From positions 19,489-83,488 of the forward strand of contig JAFUFB010000004.1 in assembly GCA_017470145.1 (NCBI GenBank): a DNA stretch of 64,000 nt. Direction: 5' to 3'. Both the position numbers and the translations under genes were made by a program. Position 1 is the first letter of the stretch. Each line of letters starts with the position of its first letter. The DNA comes from Clostridia bacterium (lineage in GTDB: Bacteria > Bacillota > Clostridia > Christensenellales > Aristaeellaceae). Below, piece by piece: positions 32,172-41,007 of the stretch. The notes below the pieces were generated by a model. That model was not told where the DNA came from and searched no databases. It was given only the letters and a program-made list of their open reading frames with translations.

Positions 32172-32418
32172 TTCGCCATGCTCATTACCTTTCCGCTTTT
32201 CAGCTTCCCATTACAGTTTTTCGTATGTTTCCTTCTGGGAAAGATCCCGCCGGATAGCCGCCCAGATCAGCTTGGCTGCGAAATCCGAGCCTGCCTCAGA
32301 AGCGTGCGCTCCGTCCTCCGCATACATTTCCAAGTCCGGCCAGCTGTTCTTATATGACCACCAGCCCTCTCCGACAGGCGCGCGAAGCGCACCGATTGCT
32401 TCCGCGACCCGCTTAACA
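32172..32418 (-). pseudogene. Partial duplicate of the SGNH hydrolase gene (3' part)
   Basis: This segment repeats 35657-35903 at roughly 93% identity by eye. It covers the C-terminal third of the hydrolase ('RVAEAIGALRAPVGEGWWSYKNSWPDLEMYAEDGAHASEAG', written here in part) and its downstream flank. Upstream of 'KRVAEAIG' the similarity ends in the flotillin terminator. It lacks the catalytic serine block. Confidence 0.85.
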
Positions 32419-32420
32419 AA

Positions 32421-32463
32421 AGGGCAGCAGCTGAGTGTTGCCAGGCACTTCAGTTGCTGCCCT
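32421..32463 (-). terminator. Terminator of the flotillin gene
   Basis: On the minus strand AGGGCAGCA pairs with TGCTGCCCT, with a further inner CTGA-GTG/CAC-TCAG stem, followed by TTTTGTT. Confidence 0.75.
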
Positions 32464-32481
32464 GAAAGGGGGATGGTAATA

Positions 32482-33912
32482 TTATCCTTCTTCCGATTTC
32501 TCGATTCGAACCGCGCCGGTATCATCAGCGGCGGCTTTCCCGACGAGCCCGCCGGTGGTTACATCCCGGATGGCCTTGGGAATGTCCAGCCCCACGGCAT
32601 CCTTTACGGCCTCAAAGGTCTGCAGCATAGTGCCGGCGGTATCCCGGACCATGGAGGTGGCTCCGCCCTCGCCGAAGAGGATGATCTTTTCGGTCTTGCT
32701 CAGAGGCTCGGAAACCGCGCGGGCGATGTCGGGCAGCTTGTCTGTGACCATTTCCATCATGGCGGCCTGGCCGTAGAGCTGCATGGCTTCCGCCTTCATC
32801 CGCATGGCGTCGGCTTCCGCTTCGCCTTTCATCCGGATGGCTTCCGCCTCCTTCTGCGCCGCGTACAGAGCCGCGTCCGCTTCCGCCTGGCGGCGATACT
32901 TCTCCGCCTCGGCTTCCGCGATGGCCTTGTCCTTCTCTGCGGCGGCCTTCTCCCGGATTTCCACATTGAGCTTCTCCCGCTCAATCTCCACCGCCTGCCG
33001 CTTCAGCTCGGTTTCCTTCTCCAGACGGGTCATTTCAGCGGCGGCATGCTCCGTGGCGAAGGTTTTGTTAATGCGTTCCTGCTCGATTTTATAGGCCATT
33101 TCCGCCTTGGCCCGGGCTTCCTCCGTTTCCTGCTTGAAGGCAGCCTTCTGCACCTCCAGATCCCGGTTCTGGCGGGCGATTTCCGCTTCCGCCTGCATCT
33201 CCGCGAACTTGGATTCCTTCTCTGCTTCGGCTTCCGCGATGCGCTTGTCCTGCTCCTTCTCCGCCACATTCCGGGCCGCCATGGTGTCGATGACGTTGCC
33301 ATCCTTGTCGGAGAAGTTCTGAATGGTCAGGTTGATGATTTCCAGGCCCATGTTGCTCATGTCGCTCATAGCGGCCTTGATGGATTCCTGGGCGAACTTA
33401 TCCCGGTTCTGGACCAGCTCCGCGATGGTCATCTGGCCGATGATTTCCCGCATGTTGCCTTCCAGCACGTCCTTGGCCAGGGCCTTGATCTGGTCAGAGT
33501 CATAATGCAGCAGCTGCTCCGCCGCCGTGGCGATGGACAGATCATCCGAGCCGATCTTGATGTTGGCCACCGCGTCTACCAGCACGGAGATGTATTCCTT
33601 GGTGGGAACGGGCTGCGCCGTTTTGATGTCCACCTGGGTCAGGCACATATCCAGCTGATCGATTCGCTCGATAGCGGGGATGTAGAAGGTAGCACCGCCG
33701 CGGACGATCCGGTATCCGAACTTTTTGGAGGCGATGGATCCGTCCGCGTTGCGCACCTTGTAATTCCGGCGGATCAGGCCGGAGATGATCAGGGCGGTAT
33801 CCGGCGGAGCAATCTTATACCGGGGGATGAACTTAAGCAGGATTATCAGCGCCGCGATGGCGATGAGAATCCAGTACCAGGAATTCTGGAGAAACTGAAT
33901 CAATACTTCCAT
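32482..33912 (-). CDS. floT: Flotillin-like SPFH membrane scaffold protein
   Basis: A 476-residue protein. One N-terminal membrane helix (~8-27, 'WYWILIAIAALIILL'), an SPFH/band-7 domain (~30-200, 'IAPPDTALIISG', 'GATFYIPAIERID', 'MTIAELVQNRDKF'), and a long Ala/Glu/Lys coiled coil (~200-390) with repeated 'EAEAEK'. A C-terminal region follows with 'AAMMEMVTDKLPDIARAVSEPL', as in YqiK/FloT. Flotillins organise membrane microdomains and oligomerise through the coiled coil. The start at 33912 is preceded by AAAGGAGCAG; the open frame upstream to 33942 is ignored. No NfeD-type partner gene is adjacent, which is unusual because floT often follows one. Confidence 0.92.
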   Translation of the reverse strand: MEVLIQFLQNSWYWILIAIAALIILLKFIPRYKIAPPDTALIISGLIRRNYKVRNADGSIASKKFGYRIVRGGATFYIPAIERIDQLDMCLTQVDIKTAQPVPTKEYISVLVDAVANIKIGSDDLSIATAAEQLLHYDSDQIKALAKDVLEGNMREIIGQMTIAELVQNRDKFAQESIKAAMSDMSNMGLEIINLTIQNFSDKDGNVIDTMAARNVAEKEQDKRIAEAEAEKESKFAEMQAEAEIARQNRDLEVQKAAFKQETEEARAKAEMAYKIEQERINKTFATEHAAAEMTRLEKETELKRQAVEIEREKLNVEIREKAAAEKDKAIAEAEAEKYRRQAEADAALYAAQKEAEAIRMKGEAEADAMRMKAEAMQLYGQAAMMEMVTDKLPDIARAVSEPLSKTEKIILFGEGGATSMVRDTAGTMLQTFEAVKDAVGLDIPKAIRDVTTGGLVGKAAADDTGAVRIEKSEEG

Positions 33913-34306
33913 TCTCTGCTCCTTTCTATGCAGTGGGTTCATGGGGGATGGGAGGATGCACGGAACGGGGTTCCGGATGAAAAGGAATGCAGTAGCACCA
34001 CTGGTGATCTGCTGTGGCCTTTCCGGAGTGGAGGAGCTTTTCAGGCTCTCTCTAAGGTTCTGCGAGTTCCTCCGTATGTGTATATATTATTCCTGATCGG
34101 CAGAAAAATCCATGACTGTTTCCACATATTTCATCTTTTTATTTTTCCGATTTCGAAGAAAACTGACGTATCGAAGGATTTCAGCACGGAAGAGTGAAAC
34201 ATAGCAAATCGTTTTTTTTCATGGCTTGTATGTTCAGCCATGTATTTCATACCCTTTCGATGATTTTTCGCCTTACTTTTCTTCGAGAGAAATTGTATTG
34301 TTTTGG
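33913..34306. other. Intergenic stretch, no gene seen
   Basis: About 390 bases between divergent flotillin and TetR genes. Long antisense frames crossing it have no coding character. The flotillin promoter must lie here but I could not single out a convincing pair of boxes. Confidence 0.4.
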
Positions 34307-34335
34307 TTGACATTGGCGTCCTTAAGATGTAACAT
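34307..34335 (+). promoter_or_regulatory. Promoter of the tetR-ATC hydrolase operon
   Basis: TTGACA at 34307-34312 and TAACAT at 34330-34335 with a 17-base spacer. Confidence 0.7.
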
Positions 34336-34360
34336 AACACTGTTATCATAACGGTGTTAT
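34334..34360 (+). promoter_or_regulatory. 27-bp palindromic TetR operator
   Basis: ATAACACTGTTAT (34334-34346), a central C, and ATAACGGTGTTAT (34348-34360) form an almost perfect palindrome with one mismatch per arm. It overlaps the -10 end and the transcription start of the tetR promoter and ends just before the GGAGG ribosome binding site, as expected for autorepression. Confidence 0.8.
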
Positions 34361-34374
34361 GAGGAGGCCGTGCT

Positions 34375-34998
34375 ATGGCTGTGAAGAACCATGAAATGGA
34401 TATGCTTCTGGCGGAAGCGGCGATGAAGGAGTTCCTGAAATATGGATACAATGACGCTTCGCTTCGGCGAATCGCTGAAGCCGCTGGAACAACAACCGGT
34501 TCGGTGTATATGCGGTATGAGAACAAGGATCAGCTTTTCCGCAGCCTGACAAATTGTATTGTGGAGGAAGCGGATAAAGCTTTCGATGCGTTGAGACCAT
34601 TATATGCTTCCAGCGAGACAATCGAAGACATGATGAAAGCCGCCGAAACGGAATCAGATATGATCCTGCGGATTATCTTCGAACATTATGACGCGGCCAC
34701 CCTGCTGCTTTGCAAAAGCGAAGGCAGTTCCGCCGCATCCTTCTTCGAGGATCTGATCAAAAGGAAGATTCAGGAATCCGAATCGTTCTTCGCTTTCCTT
34801 CCGCAGTCGCAGGACCTTCTGCACGCGCTGGATGTACTTCTGACGGTTCAGTTTGATATGTATCGGCAAGTCCTGAAGAATGGGTATACCGAAGATCAGG
34901 CCCGTGGCTGCATGAATACTATGATGAAGTTTATGAACGGTGGCTGGAATACCGTCATGCAGGATTTCTTCGATGAAAAAGGAGAGGCTTTCCAATGA
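34375..34998 (+). CDS. TetR family transcriptional regulator
   Basis: A 207-residue repressor. The N-terminal helix-turn-helix is typical ('AAMKEFLKYGYNDASLRRIAEAAGTTTGSVYMRYENKDQLF', cited in part). The C-terminal ligand domain is variable and gives no ligand hint. GAGGAGG precedes the ATG. Its stop overlaps the ATC hydrolase start (ATGA), so the two are one operon, and a palindromic operator sits at the promoter. It most likely controls its own expression and the hydrolase. Confidence 0.93.
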   Translation: MAVKNHEMDMLLAEAAMKEFLKYGYNDASLRRIAEAAGTTTGSVYMRYENKDQLFRSLTNCIVEEADKAFDALRPLYASSETIEDMMKAAETESDMILRIIFEHYDAATLLLCKSEGSSAASFFEDLIKRKIQESESFFAFLPQSQDLLHALDVLLTVQFDMYRQVLKNGYTEDQARGCMNTMMKFMNGGWNTVMQDFFDEKGEAFQ

Positions 34999-35627
34999 AA
35001 CAGAATGGAATGTATTGGGCATTGTTTGCCCCTATGATGAAGAGCAGTATCAAGGCCCGCTTCGGAAGAGAACTGGCTGATCAGGCGATTCGCAACGGTA
35101 AAGAACAGTACCGCAAGCTGGTCGCGGAGGCGCCGGAAATCGGCAAAGGAAATCCCATGGCCTCCAACGCTTATTTCGCGTATGTCTTTGTGGGCGCCTG
35201 GCTGGGAACGGAGAAAAAACTGACGCCGGATGATATGGCGCTCGTCATGACAGACGTGCTGACAAGGGTTAAACCCTTCTTCGGGATGACGAATCTGAAT
35301 CGGACGCCGAAGAAGTGGTACAAGGATATGAAAAAGTATGAGAAGTGGTATGATGCCGGGAACGGGGAGAAGTATCCTACCACGTGGAAGGTTCATTTTG
35401 ATGAGAACAAACATCGCGATGGCAGCTATTATTACTTCTCCGTCTGCCCGATCTGCTCTTATCTGACGGGCCAAGGGCTGGGGGAGATCATGAAGCCGCT
35501 GTGCGAGACGGATAAAACCATGTTTGCCTATCAGCACGGAAAACTGTACAGGGATTATACAATCGCTTCCGGCGGGGAGATCTGTGACTACTGGTCGGTC
35601 GGTGACAAGGTCGTCAACCCGCAATAG
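34995..35627 (+). CDS. L-2-amino-thiazoline-4-carboxylate hydrolase-like protein
   Basis: A 210-residue member of the ATC hydrolase family (PF14196), whose founding member converts L-2-aminothiazoline-4-carboxylate to S/N-carbamoyl-cysteine. Most family members have unknown substrates. Pattern: 'LFAPMMKSSIKARFG' at the start, a mid-region 'FGMTNLNRTPKKWYKDMKKYEKWY' and the Cys pair 'YYFSVCPICSYLTGQGLGEIMKPLCETDKTMF'. The 'E/C-xD-x' block after 'PLC' is typical of the family. It is translationally coupled to the TetR gene and probably induced by the same ligand. Confidence 0.82.
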   Translation: MKQNGMYWALFAPMMKSSIKARFGRELADQAIRNGKEQYRKLVAEAPEIGKGNPMASNAYFAYVFVGAWLGTEKKLTPDDMALVMTDVLTRVKPFFGMTNLNRTPKKWYKDMKKYEKWYDAGNGEKYPTTWKVHFDENKHRDGSYYYFSVCPICSYLTGQGLGEIMKPLCETDKTMFAYQHGKLYRDYTIASGGEICDYWSVGDKVVNPQ

Positions 35628-35696
35628 AACCGAAACACACAGCGTCATCGCAATTCTATCGCCATGCTTATTTCCTTTCCGCTTTTCAGCTTCTCA

Positions 35697-36275
35697 TTAC
35701 AGTTTTCTGTTCGCTTTCTTCTGGGAAAGATCCCGCCGGATAGCCGCCCAGATCAGCTTGGCTGCGAAATCCGAGCCTGCCTCAGAAGCATGCGCTCCGT
35801 CCTCCGCATACATTTCCAAGTCCGGCCAGCTGTTCTTATATGACCACCAGTTCTCTCCGACGGGCGCGCGAAGCGCACCGATCGCTTCCGCGACCCGCTT
35901 ATGAACCTCTGTCATGTAACCCTGTTTTTCAGGCTCGTTCTTCTTCGCCCAGCACTCGTAGATCACAGGCGTGCTGCCCGCCTCGCGAATCAGTTTATTC
36001 AGGGTGACAGCCGCGTCCATGAACCGCTCCTCAGGCCCGAAGGGATGAGCGTGTTCCTGGAGCACAACGTAATCATACCCACCGTAGAGAATATTGAACC
36101 GCACATCTGGTTCCTCCACATGCTGGGAAAGGAACCAGCCACCATGAGCGATCATGGTTACGTCGCAATCATATCCTTCCTCCACCGCCCGGCGCTGAAC
36201 CATGACCGGCATGTCGTTATAGTAGGTGTGACTGTTCCCGATAAACAGGATCCGAAGCTTCTTCTGTTTCGCCAT
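35697..36275 (-). CDS. SGNH/GDSL-type hydrolase
   Basis: A 192-residue cytoplasmic SGNH hydrolase. Block I is 'ILFIGNSHTYYNDM' (serine at ~15), block III-like 'DYVVLQEHAHPFG', and the catalytic Asp-x-x-His is in 'AEDGAHASEAGSDFAA'. Substrate unknown; the family includes esterases and carbohydrate deacetylases. No signal peptide. AGGAGGAAGAAA precedes the ATG at 36275. The last third and downstream flank are duplicated near 32.2-32.4 kb. Confidence 0.87.
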   Translation of the reverse strand: MAKQKKLRILFIGNSHTYYNDMPVMVQRRAVEEGYDCDVTMIAHGGWFLSQHVEEPDVRFNILYGGYDYVVLQEHAHPFGPEERFMDAAVTLNKLIREAGSTPVIYECWAKKNEPEKQGYMTEVHKRVAEAIGALRAPVGENWWSYKNSWPDLEMYAEDGAHASEAGSDFAAKLIWAAIRRDLSQKKANRKL

Positions 36276-36296
36276 TTTTCTTCCTCCTTGTTGATA

Positions 36297-36530
36297 TTAA
36301 GTCTTTTCAGCTTTGTACTGTTCAAACTCCGTCAGTCCAAGGATATCTGAAGGCTTTTGCAGGGCTACCCCGCGGAAGTCCACATCGCTGCCTTCCCGAT
36401 TCGTTCCGTACCCATAGCTCCCCGAGAGTCCCAGGAGCATTATACGCTTACCAAGATGCTCATTTGCCCGCAGAAAATTATATTCGGGCTCATTGATCAT
36501 TTTCTGAAAGTCTGGGAGCATTGCCTTCAC
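36297..36530 (-). pseudogene. Truncated nucleotidyltransferase
   Basis: A 77-codon N-terminal fragment with 'MLLGLSGSYGYGTNREGSDVDFRG', the catalytic GS...DxD motif of polymerase-beta-superfamily nucleotidyltransferases that normally reach 250-350 residues. The frame stops after 'EFEQYKAEKT'. The start, promoter and ribosome binding site region are preserved, so the damage is a loss of the 3' part. Confidence 0.75.
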
Positions 36531-36564
36531 CTCCGATGGAACTGGGCTTCACTTTCGTATGCGG

Positions 36565-36593
36565 ATTATACCATACCGCTTGCCCGTTTGCCA
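36565..36593 (-). promoter_or_regulatory. Extended -10 promoter of the nucleotidyltransferase fragment
   Basis: On the minus strand TGGCAA (36593-36588), 17-base spacer, TATAAT (36570-36565) preceded by TATGG. The same block recurs at 59474-59502. Confidence 0.55.
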
Positions 36594-36718
36594 CCGGAAA
36601 TCTCCGCTTTGCATCTTTCCAAATGCCCTGCGCATTCAGCCTCTATGCTACATCAGCAAAAGACTCAAAAATGCGGTGCCCGAACTCAGGCACCGCCGAA
36701 TCTATATTAAGCTGACTC

Positions 36719-36790
36719 TCACGGAGCCAGGCGTTCCAGCGCGGCTTCCGCTTTATCACTCCCATGCTGCGCCGCATTCTCATACAGCTT
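36719..36790 (-). pseudogene. C-terminal scrap of a Sel1-repeat protein
   Basis: The minus strand encodes KLYENAAQHGSDKAEAALER then LAP and a stop, the end of a Sel1-like repeat (W/Y-x-x-A-A-x-x-G-x-x-x-A). Nothing upstream belongs to it; it abuts the end of the esterase gene region. Confidence 0.5.
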
Positions 36791-36802
36791 TCATACGACA
36801 CG

Positions 36803-37828
36803 TCACTTACTCTGGGCGAAGAGCCAATCACGCACAGCCTCCAGTTTGTAGGCATAATCAAAGCTGGTCATATGCTCTCCCGCGCCCATAGATGCGGTCT
36901 GTCCTTCCGCCAGCGTGGTTCCGGCGGTGAAGGTCACGAAGTTGGCATTGTTGCCCTCCGCCAGCATGGCAGCTACATTGGCTTTTTGGCTATCGGCATC
37001 ATCCTGCGCGCCCCATTCGCTGTGGCTGTAAGCCGCCCCGTCAGCGTCGAATACAGCCAGCAGATCACTCTGCCCTGCGGAGGCCTTGGGATCCCCGGCG
37101 GAAACGATATAGAAGAACGACTCATCCTCCAATCCGCTCAGCAGGGAAGTATCCCACTGGCTGCCTACGAACAGGTAGGCGGCGAAGAAGTCTGGATAGG
37201 CGATGCTCAGATAAAACGAGGTCATTCCGCCCATGGACTGGCCTGTGGTGTACATCCGGTTGGTATCGATGGAGTAGGTCTCTGTCAGGGACTGCAGCAG
37301 CCGCATGGCCACATCGATCTGGGTGGAATGATTGAAGTTATCATCCACCACCGTTTCCGTAAACACAGGCACCACCACAAAAGCCGGATGTTTGGCCTGC
37401 TCCTCCTCTGTGGCCCAGATGAGGCCGCCCCAACCCTGGGTTAGTACATAGCTGGCTTCCCGGCCCACAACGCTGGAATCAGGGATGAACTGAATCAGAG
37501 GATAGCTCTGGGTTTCATCATAGTCCTCAGGAATATACAACTGATACTGCAAACTGGTTCCGGTTTCTGCGTCCTCATAGGTCAGCAGTTGGAACTTCGG
37601 GGCCACTTCGGCGATCATCTCCTGCAACTCGGTGTCGCTGGATTTGTCCACGCCGCCGCCCATACCTCCGCGCATGCCTCCTTGACCGCCGGGGCCTCCC
37701 TGACCTCCAGGACCGCCCTGTCCACCTCTTCCTCCAGGGCCTCTCTGGTCTCCCTGTCCCTCCGCAAATGCCGCACAGCTTACGCAAAGCAGCGCCAGGG
37801 CAAGAATAAAAGCAATCAGTTTCTTCAT
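36803..37828 (-). CDS. Secreted esterase (PHB-depolymerase/feruloyl-esterase-like)
   Basis: A 341-residue exported alpha/beta hydrolase. Signal peptide MKKLIAFILALALLCVSCAAFAE; a cysteine at ~18 leaves a lipoprotein option open. Residues ~27-60 are a Gly-rich linker made of repeats (GGQGGPGGQGGPGG). The hydrolase domain has 'SYPLIQFIPDSSVVG', the nucleophile elbow GQSMGG (~196-201), 'FVGSQWD' and a late 'GAGEHMTSFDYAY' that supplies the histidine. Such enzymes release ferulate or other acyl groups from plant polysaccharide or hydrolyse polyester; the exact substrate is unknown. Confidence 0.88.
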   Translation of the reverse strand: MKKLIAFILALALLCVSCAAFAEGQGDQRGPGGRGGQGGPGGQGGPGGQGGMRGGMGGGVDKSSDTELQEMIAEVAPKFQLLTYEDAETGTSLQYQLYIPEDYDETQSYPLIQFIPDSSVVGREASYVLTQGWGGLIWATEEEQAKHPAFVVVPVFTETVVDDNFNHSTQIDVAMRLLQSLTETYSIDTNRMYTTGQSMGGMTSFYLSIAYPDFFAAYLFVGSQWDTSLLSGLEDESFFYIVSAGDPKASAGQSDLLAVFDADGAAYSHSEWGAQDDADSQKANVAAMLAEGNNANFVTFTAGTTLAEGQTASMGAGEHMTSFDYAYKLEAVRDWLFAQSK

Positions 37829-37948
37829 GGTGGAAATCCTCCTCGCTCAATTTGGATATCCGGTCTTACGCTTTCGCTGCTCGATATCGTGTTTTATTAT
37901 ATGACGAAACCTTAAATGAACCTTTAAGCTCAGAAAAATCTATGGGAA

Positions 37949-38653
37949 TTATTTTTCCGCGGACTGCTGGTTCTGTTTTTTCGCTATTGTATACTCAGCT
38001 TCCTGAAAGCGGACTGTTCCTGTCTCCGCCCCGACCAGGCGAATGGTCACGGATGTCAGATCCGTATCTATCGCCAAGTCCTGGATGTGCTTTTCAGGCA
38101 CAGGCTCAATCCATACGCTCTGCCAGATTCCGCTGACCGGCGTGTACCACATTCCGCCCCGATCCGTCTTTTGTTTTCCCCAGGGTCTGGCATAATCCAG
38201 CGGATCCACCGCGATTACCTCCAGCAGGTTCTCCCCGGAAACAAGGTATTCCGTAATATCCAGCTGAAAGGGGAGGTAGCCGCTGATAAAGTGCCCCGCG
38301 TCCCTTCCATTGATCTTTACATCGCATTCCTGATCCACCGCGCCGAAATGCAGCAGGATCCTCCGCCCTTCCCAGGCCTCCGGAACGGAAAAGCTTCGGA
38401 AATAGAAAAGCGGTGTCCCGGGGGAGGAAACCTCGTGAATCCCGCTGAGCAGGCTTTCCGGGCAGAAAGGTACCCGGATCTTTCTCAACTCAGCATCTCT
38501 GCTTCCGATCTTGAAATCCCATTCACCATTCAGGCATGCCCATTCCTGTCTCCGCAGACGGGGCCTGGGATAAACATTCCAGGGCGTTCCCTGAAGTTTT
38601 TCCCCTGTGGAGGTCATCAGATCCCGCAACGGCTGTTTTTCTTTCTTGCTCAT
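37949..38653 (-). pseudogene. Glycoside hydrolase family 2, N-terminal domains only
   Basis: A 234-codon frame covering the sugar-binding jelly roll ('CLNGEWDFKIG', 'VPFCPESLLSGIHE', 'FYFRSFSVPEAWEGRRILLHFGAVDQ', 'GMWYTPVSGIWQSVWIEPV'). It ends at the beginning of the Ig-like domain. The catalytic TIM barrel (about 300-500 further residues) is missing, so beta-glycosidase activity is not expected. A good N-terminus and start are preserved, so the 3' part was lost. Confidence 0.8.
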
Positions 38654-38723
38654 ATATCTCTGTCAGCACTGACGCTGATTCCTTCTCACCCGAATTTGTG
38701 CTTTCTTTATTTGCTCCGCATGC

Positions 38724-39110
38724 TTACCGGAAAATACTGACCTGTACCCCGCCGGGAATAGGCTTTACCTCTGCCGAAAGAACAGCTGTCTCCCAGTCCG
38801 CCAACACCGGGGTATCCGTCACGATTGTCGGACGGAAGCCTTCTGAAAATCTGCCTTCATTCTCAACGAACACCTGGCAGTCATTCCCGGCACAGTCCTT
38901 ACCTCTCAGCAGGTACCTAGCGGAAAGGAATGCTTCTTCTCCCTTACCCATTTTCTGGGTATCAACTCCACCCTCCGCAATGGTTCCGTTGAATTTTTCT
39001 CCAGAAGCCCTGCCAGTAAAGGGAATCATCACAATATCTCGTATCTGCCCTGAAACCCTGTAGGCCGGTTTGCACTCCACGTCTATCGTCAGCAACAGCT
39101 CTTTAGCCAC
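38724..39110 (-). CDS. DUF3237 family protein
   Basis: A 128-residue protein with the DUF3237 beta-barrel pattern: 'GQIRDIVMIPFTGRASGEKFNGTIAEGGVDTQ' (in part), 'ARYLLRGKDCAGNDCQVFVENEG' and 'RPTIVTDTPVLADWE'. Start GTG at 39110 behind GGAGGGGTCAAAGG. The family has no firm function, with isomerase-like or catechol-related roles suggested for relatives. It lies between the GH2 fragment and a nitroreductase without obvious operon logic. Confidence 0.83.
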   Translation of the reverse strand: MAKELLLTIDVECKPAYRVSGQIRDIVMIPFTGRASGEKFNGTIAEGGVDTQKMGKGEEAFLSARYLLRGKDCAGNDCQVFVENEGRFSEGFRPTIVTDTPVLADWETAVLSAEVKPIPGGVQVSIFR

Positions 39111-39191
39111 CCTTTGACCCCTCCTTATCCCTATACAATAGGTCCTGCCTTTATTTCTCCCGACTCCAGCACAGCCAACTACATCTCCAGG

Positions 39192-39722
39192 TCAGATTTT
39201 CATGTCGTACCCATGAATTTTCCCGTAGTCCAGCCCTTCCAACATATACGGCCGCGGTTCTTCCGCAGGACCCCCCAACGCAAGGATTCCAGCTACCCGG
39301 TAGCTCTCCGGTACACCAAGTATCTCCCGGACATTTACTTCCGCATCTTTCCCAAGCAGGGTAGAGCGCAGATGAATCTGAACCCAGCAGTTGCCGATAC
39401 CTTCCTCAGTGGCCATAAGCATCATATGAGTCAGCGCGATCGAGCAATCCTCGATCCAGGTATCCGCCTTTTTCTCATCCCCGAATACCACAATTGCCGC
39501 CGGTGCATCCGCAAGGAATCCTCCGCCAGCCTGTTTTGCCTTGGATAGCTGTTTCAGCGTCTCTCTGTCCTGAATCACGTACAACTCGCAGGGTTTTCGG
39601 TTCCTGCTTGTTGGAGCCAAAAGCCCCGCCTGCAGAATTCTCCGAAGCTTAGCATCGGGAATCGCTTCACCCGTAAATTTGCGGATACTCCTCCGCTTCT
39701 GCATAATTTCCAACAGACTCAT
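39192..39722 (-). CDS. Nitroreductase family FMN oxidoreductase
   Basis: A 176-residue protein. FMN-phosphate residues are in 'RRSIRKFTGEAIP', with 'ILQAGLLAPTSRNRKPCELYVIQ' and 'GIGNCWVQI', all standard for the family, and the C-terminal 'GILALGGPAE'. These enzymes use FMN and NAD(P)H to reduce nitro compounds, quinones or flavins. One of four nitroreductase-type domains in this window. Single gene. Confidence 0.93.
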   Translation of the reverse strand: MSLLEIMQKRRSIRKFTGEAIPDAKLRRILQAGLLAPTSRNRKPCELYVIQDRETLKQLSKAKQAGGGFLADAPAAIVVFGDEKKADTWIEDCSIALTHMMLMATEEGIGNCWVQIHLRSTLLGKDAEVNVREILGVPESYRVAGILALGGPAEEPRPYMLEGLDYGKIHGYDMKI

Positions 39723-39847
39723 TCTTCATTCCTCCAAATGTCGGTTTGCCCTTTTCTATATTCGATACCCCTATGCCTGTCCAGCTTTCGTTTCTCCTGC
39801 TCTCTTTTCAGGATATTTCCATAGCCGTCTTTTGCCAGTTCGAGCCT

Positions 39848-40534
39848 TCACACGCCCTCCATCCGGATCTGTTCCGCCTGCCTTATCCCCAAACAATAAT
39901 CCTTGTACCAGCAGTCATAGGGTGAACTGCACTGTTCTCCCGGCGCTATCTCGATTTCCTCCGCCTGTTTCTGTATCCTGTTCAGATTCCATATGTGCTC
40001 GTTAACCCAAGTGTAATACCCTTTAGCCTCTTTGGTAATCTCCACAGGCACGAATGGATTGCTTTCCTCTGGTCCATGGGTCACGATAAAAATACGGTCA
40101 ATCTTCAACCCGCTACGGGTAATGATAAAGTACTGGAAACCCGCATCCCGGATGAACTGTTCATGCACCTCTGAGGCGTTTTTCACCTCGTAGAAATCAT
40201 GCCCCGTCGCCGTTTTCCGCAGAATATCCACTGCACAATAGTTGTTGTAGGAGCAGAAGGCCGCCTCACAGATCACCTCCACCCCACGTGCCAGTGCGTC
40301 CTTGGTTTTTGCCAGCATCGCCTTCTTATCCGGAATCTTTTTTCCCGGGAGATACACCGTCATCTCTTCGTAGGGTCCGAACATCCCCATCGCCCGATCT
40401 CCGAATTCGTTTCCCGCCTCCAGGCGGGCCTGCACCTCTGGCGGAATGGCCTGTAGCCCCGGCTTGTGTTTGTCCAGCCACAGCATTTTCGGGCACTGTA
40501 TGCCTCGCATAAAGCTTGTTTTCGTAAGGGCCAA
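39848..40534 (-). pseudogene. DUF2779 protein, N-terminal nuclease-like half only
   Basis: A 228-residue product. The start is TTG at 40534, supported by AAGGAGGGGG six bases before it; upstream in-frame ATGs lack this. 'LTKTSFMRGIQCPKMLWLDKHKP' is the first part of the Cas4-like nuclease pattern, 'HDFYEVKNA' the E-x-K core, and 'CSSPYDCWYKDYC' the cysteine cluster that, with the early Cys, would bind a 4Fe-4S cluster. In typical relatives a DUF2779 (RNase H-like) domain of ~250 residues follows; here the frame ends a few residues after the cysteines. A deliberate short form cannot be excluded. Confidence 0.65.
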
Positions 40535-40931
40535 GTTTTCCCCCTCCTTCCCGCATACAGACGACAAATCTTCTTTCATATGATAAAGCCCCTTGCCAGA
40601 GGCGCTTTCCAACATTTTTGTCCTGTTTTTGAACCCGCTGATTCAAAAACACTCAGTCCAAATTCCTTAACCATATTCCGAAGAAAGTTTACCATATTCA
40701 TACATCCATGTCCAAAGTAATTCGTGCGTTTCTGCCAACCTTTTCTCACGCTTTCTCTGTCAAGAGCAGCCCGGCTCATTTGCGCCTGTTTTCTCTCTTT
40801 GGATGCGCTATTTTCGATGCATCTCGTTCTTGAGTGCATTACAAACTATAGACTCGCGCCTTTCCCCATGATATACTTTTCCCATCAACCAGTGAGGTGC
40901 CTCCAAGATGGGCGTGAAGGGAGGAAAAAGC
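40535..40931. other. Intergenic stretch, no gene seen
   Basis: About 400 bases without a supported gene. Frames on both strands are short and lack ribosome binding sites. A GATATACTTT box near 40872 may be a -10 for the downstream short genes, but no -35 matches. Confidence 0.35.
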
Positions 40932-40982
40932 ATGAAGCGACTAAAGAAGTCGGTAAGCATCCTTAGCAAAAAAAGATCCTGA
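40932..40982 (+). CDS. Possible 16-residue basic leader peptide
   Basis: MKRLKKSVSILSKKRS, preceded by GGGAGGAAAAAGC at ideal spacing and ending 25 bases before the DIP1984 fragment. A short, very basic open frame with a strong ribosome binding site could be a leader peptide or chance. No attenuation structure is evident. Confidence 0.25.
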   Translation: MKRLKKSVSILSKKRS

Positions 40983-41007
40983 AGCAAACAATAAGGAGGA
41001 AAAACCC

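Noticed and set aside
32272-34197. 641-codon plus-strand frame across the flotillin region
   Set aside because: Antisense of the flotillin gene, with Phe/Leu/His-rich low-complexity translation; spans the SGNH duplicate and intergenic DNA.
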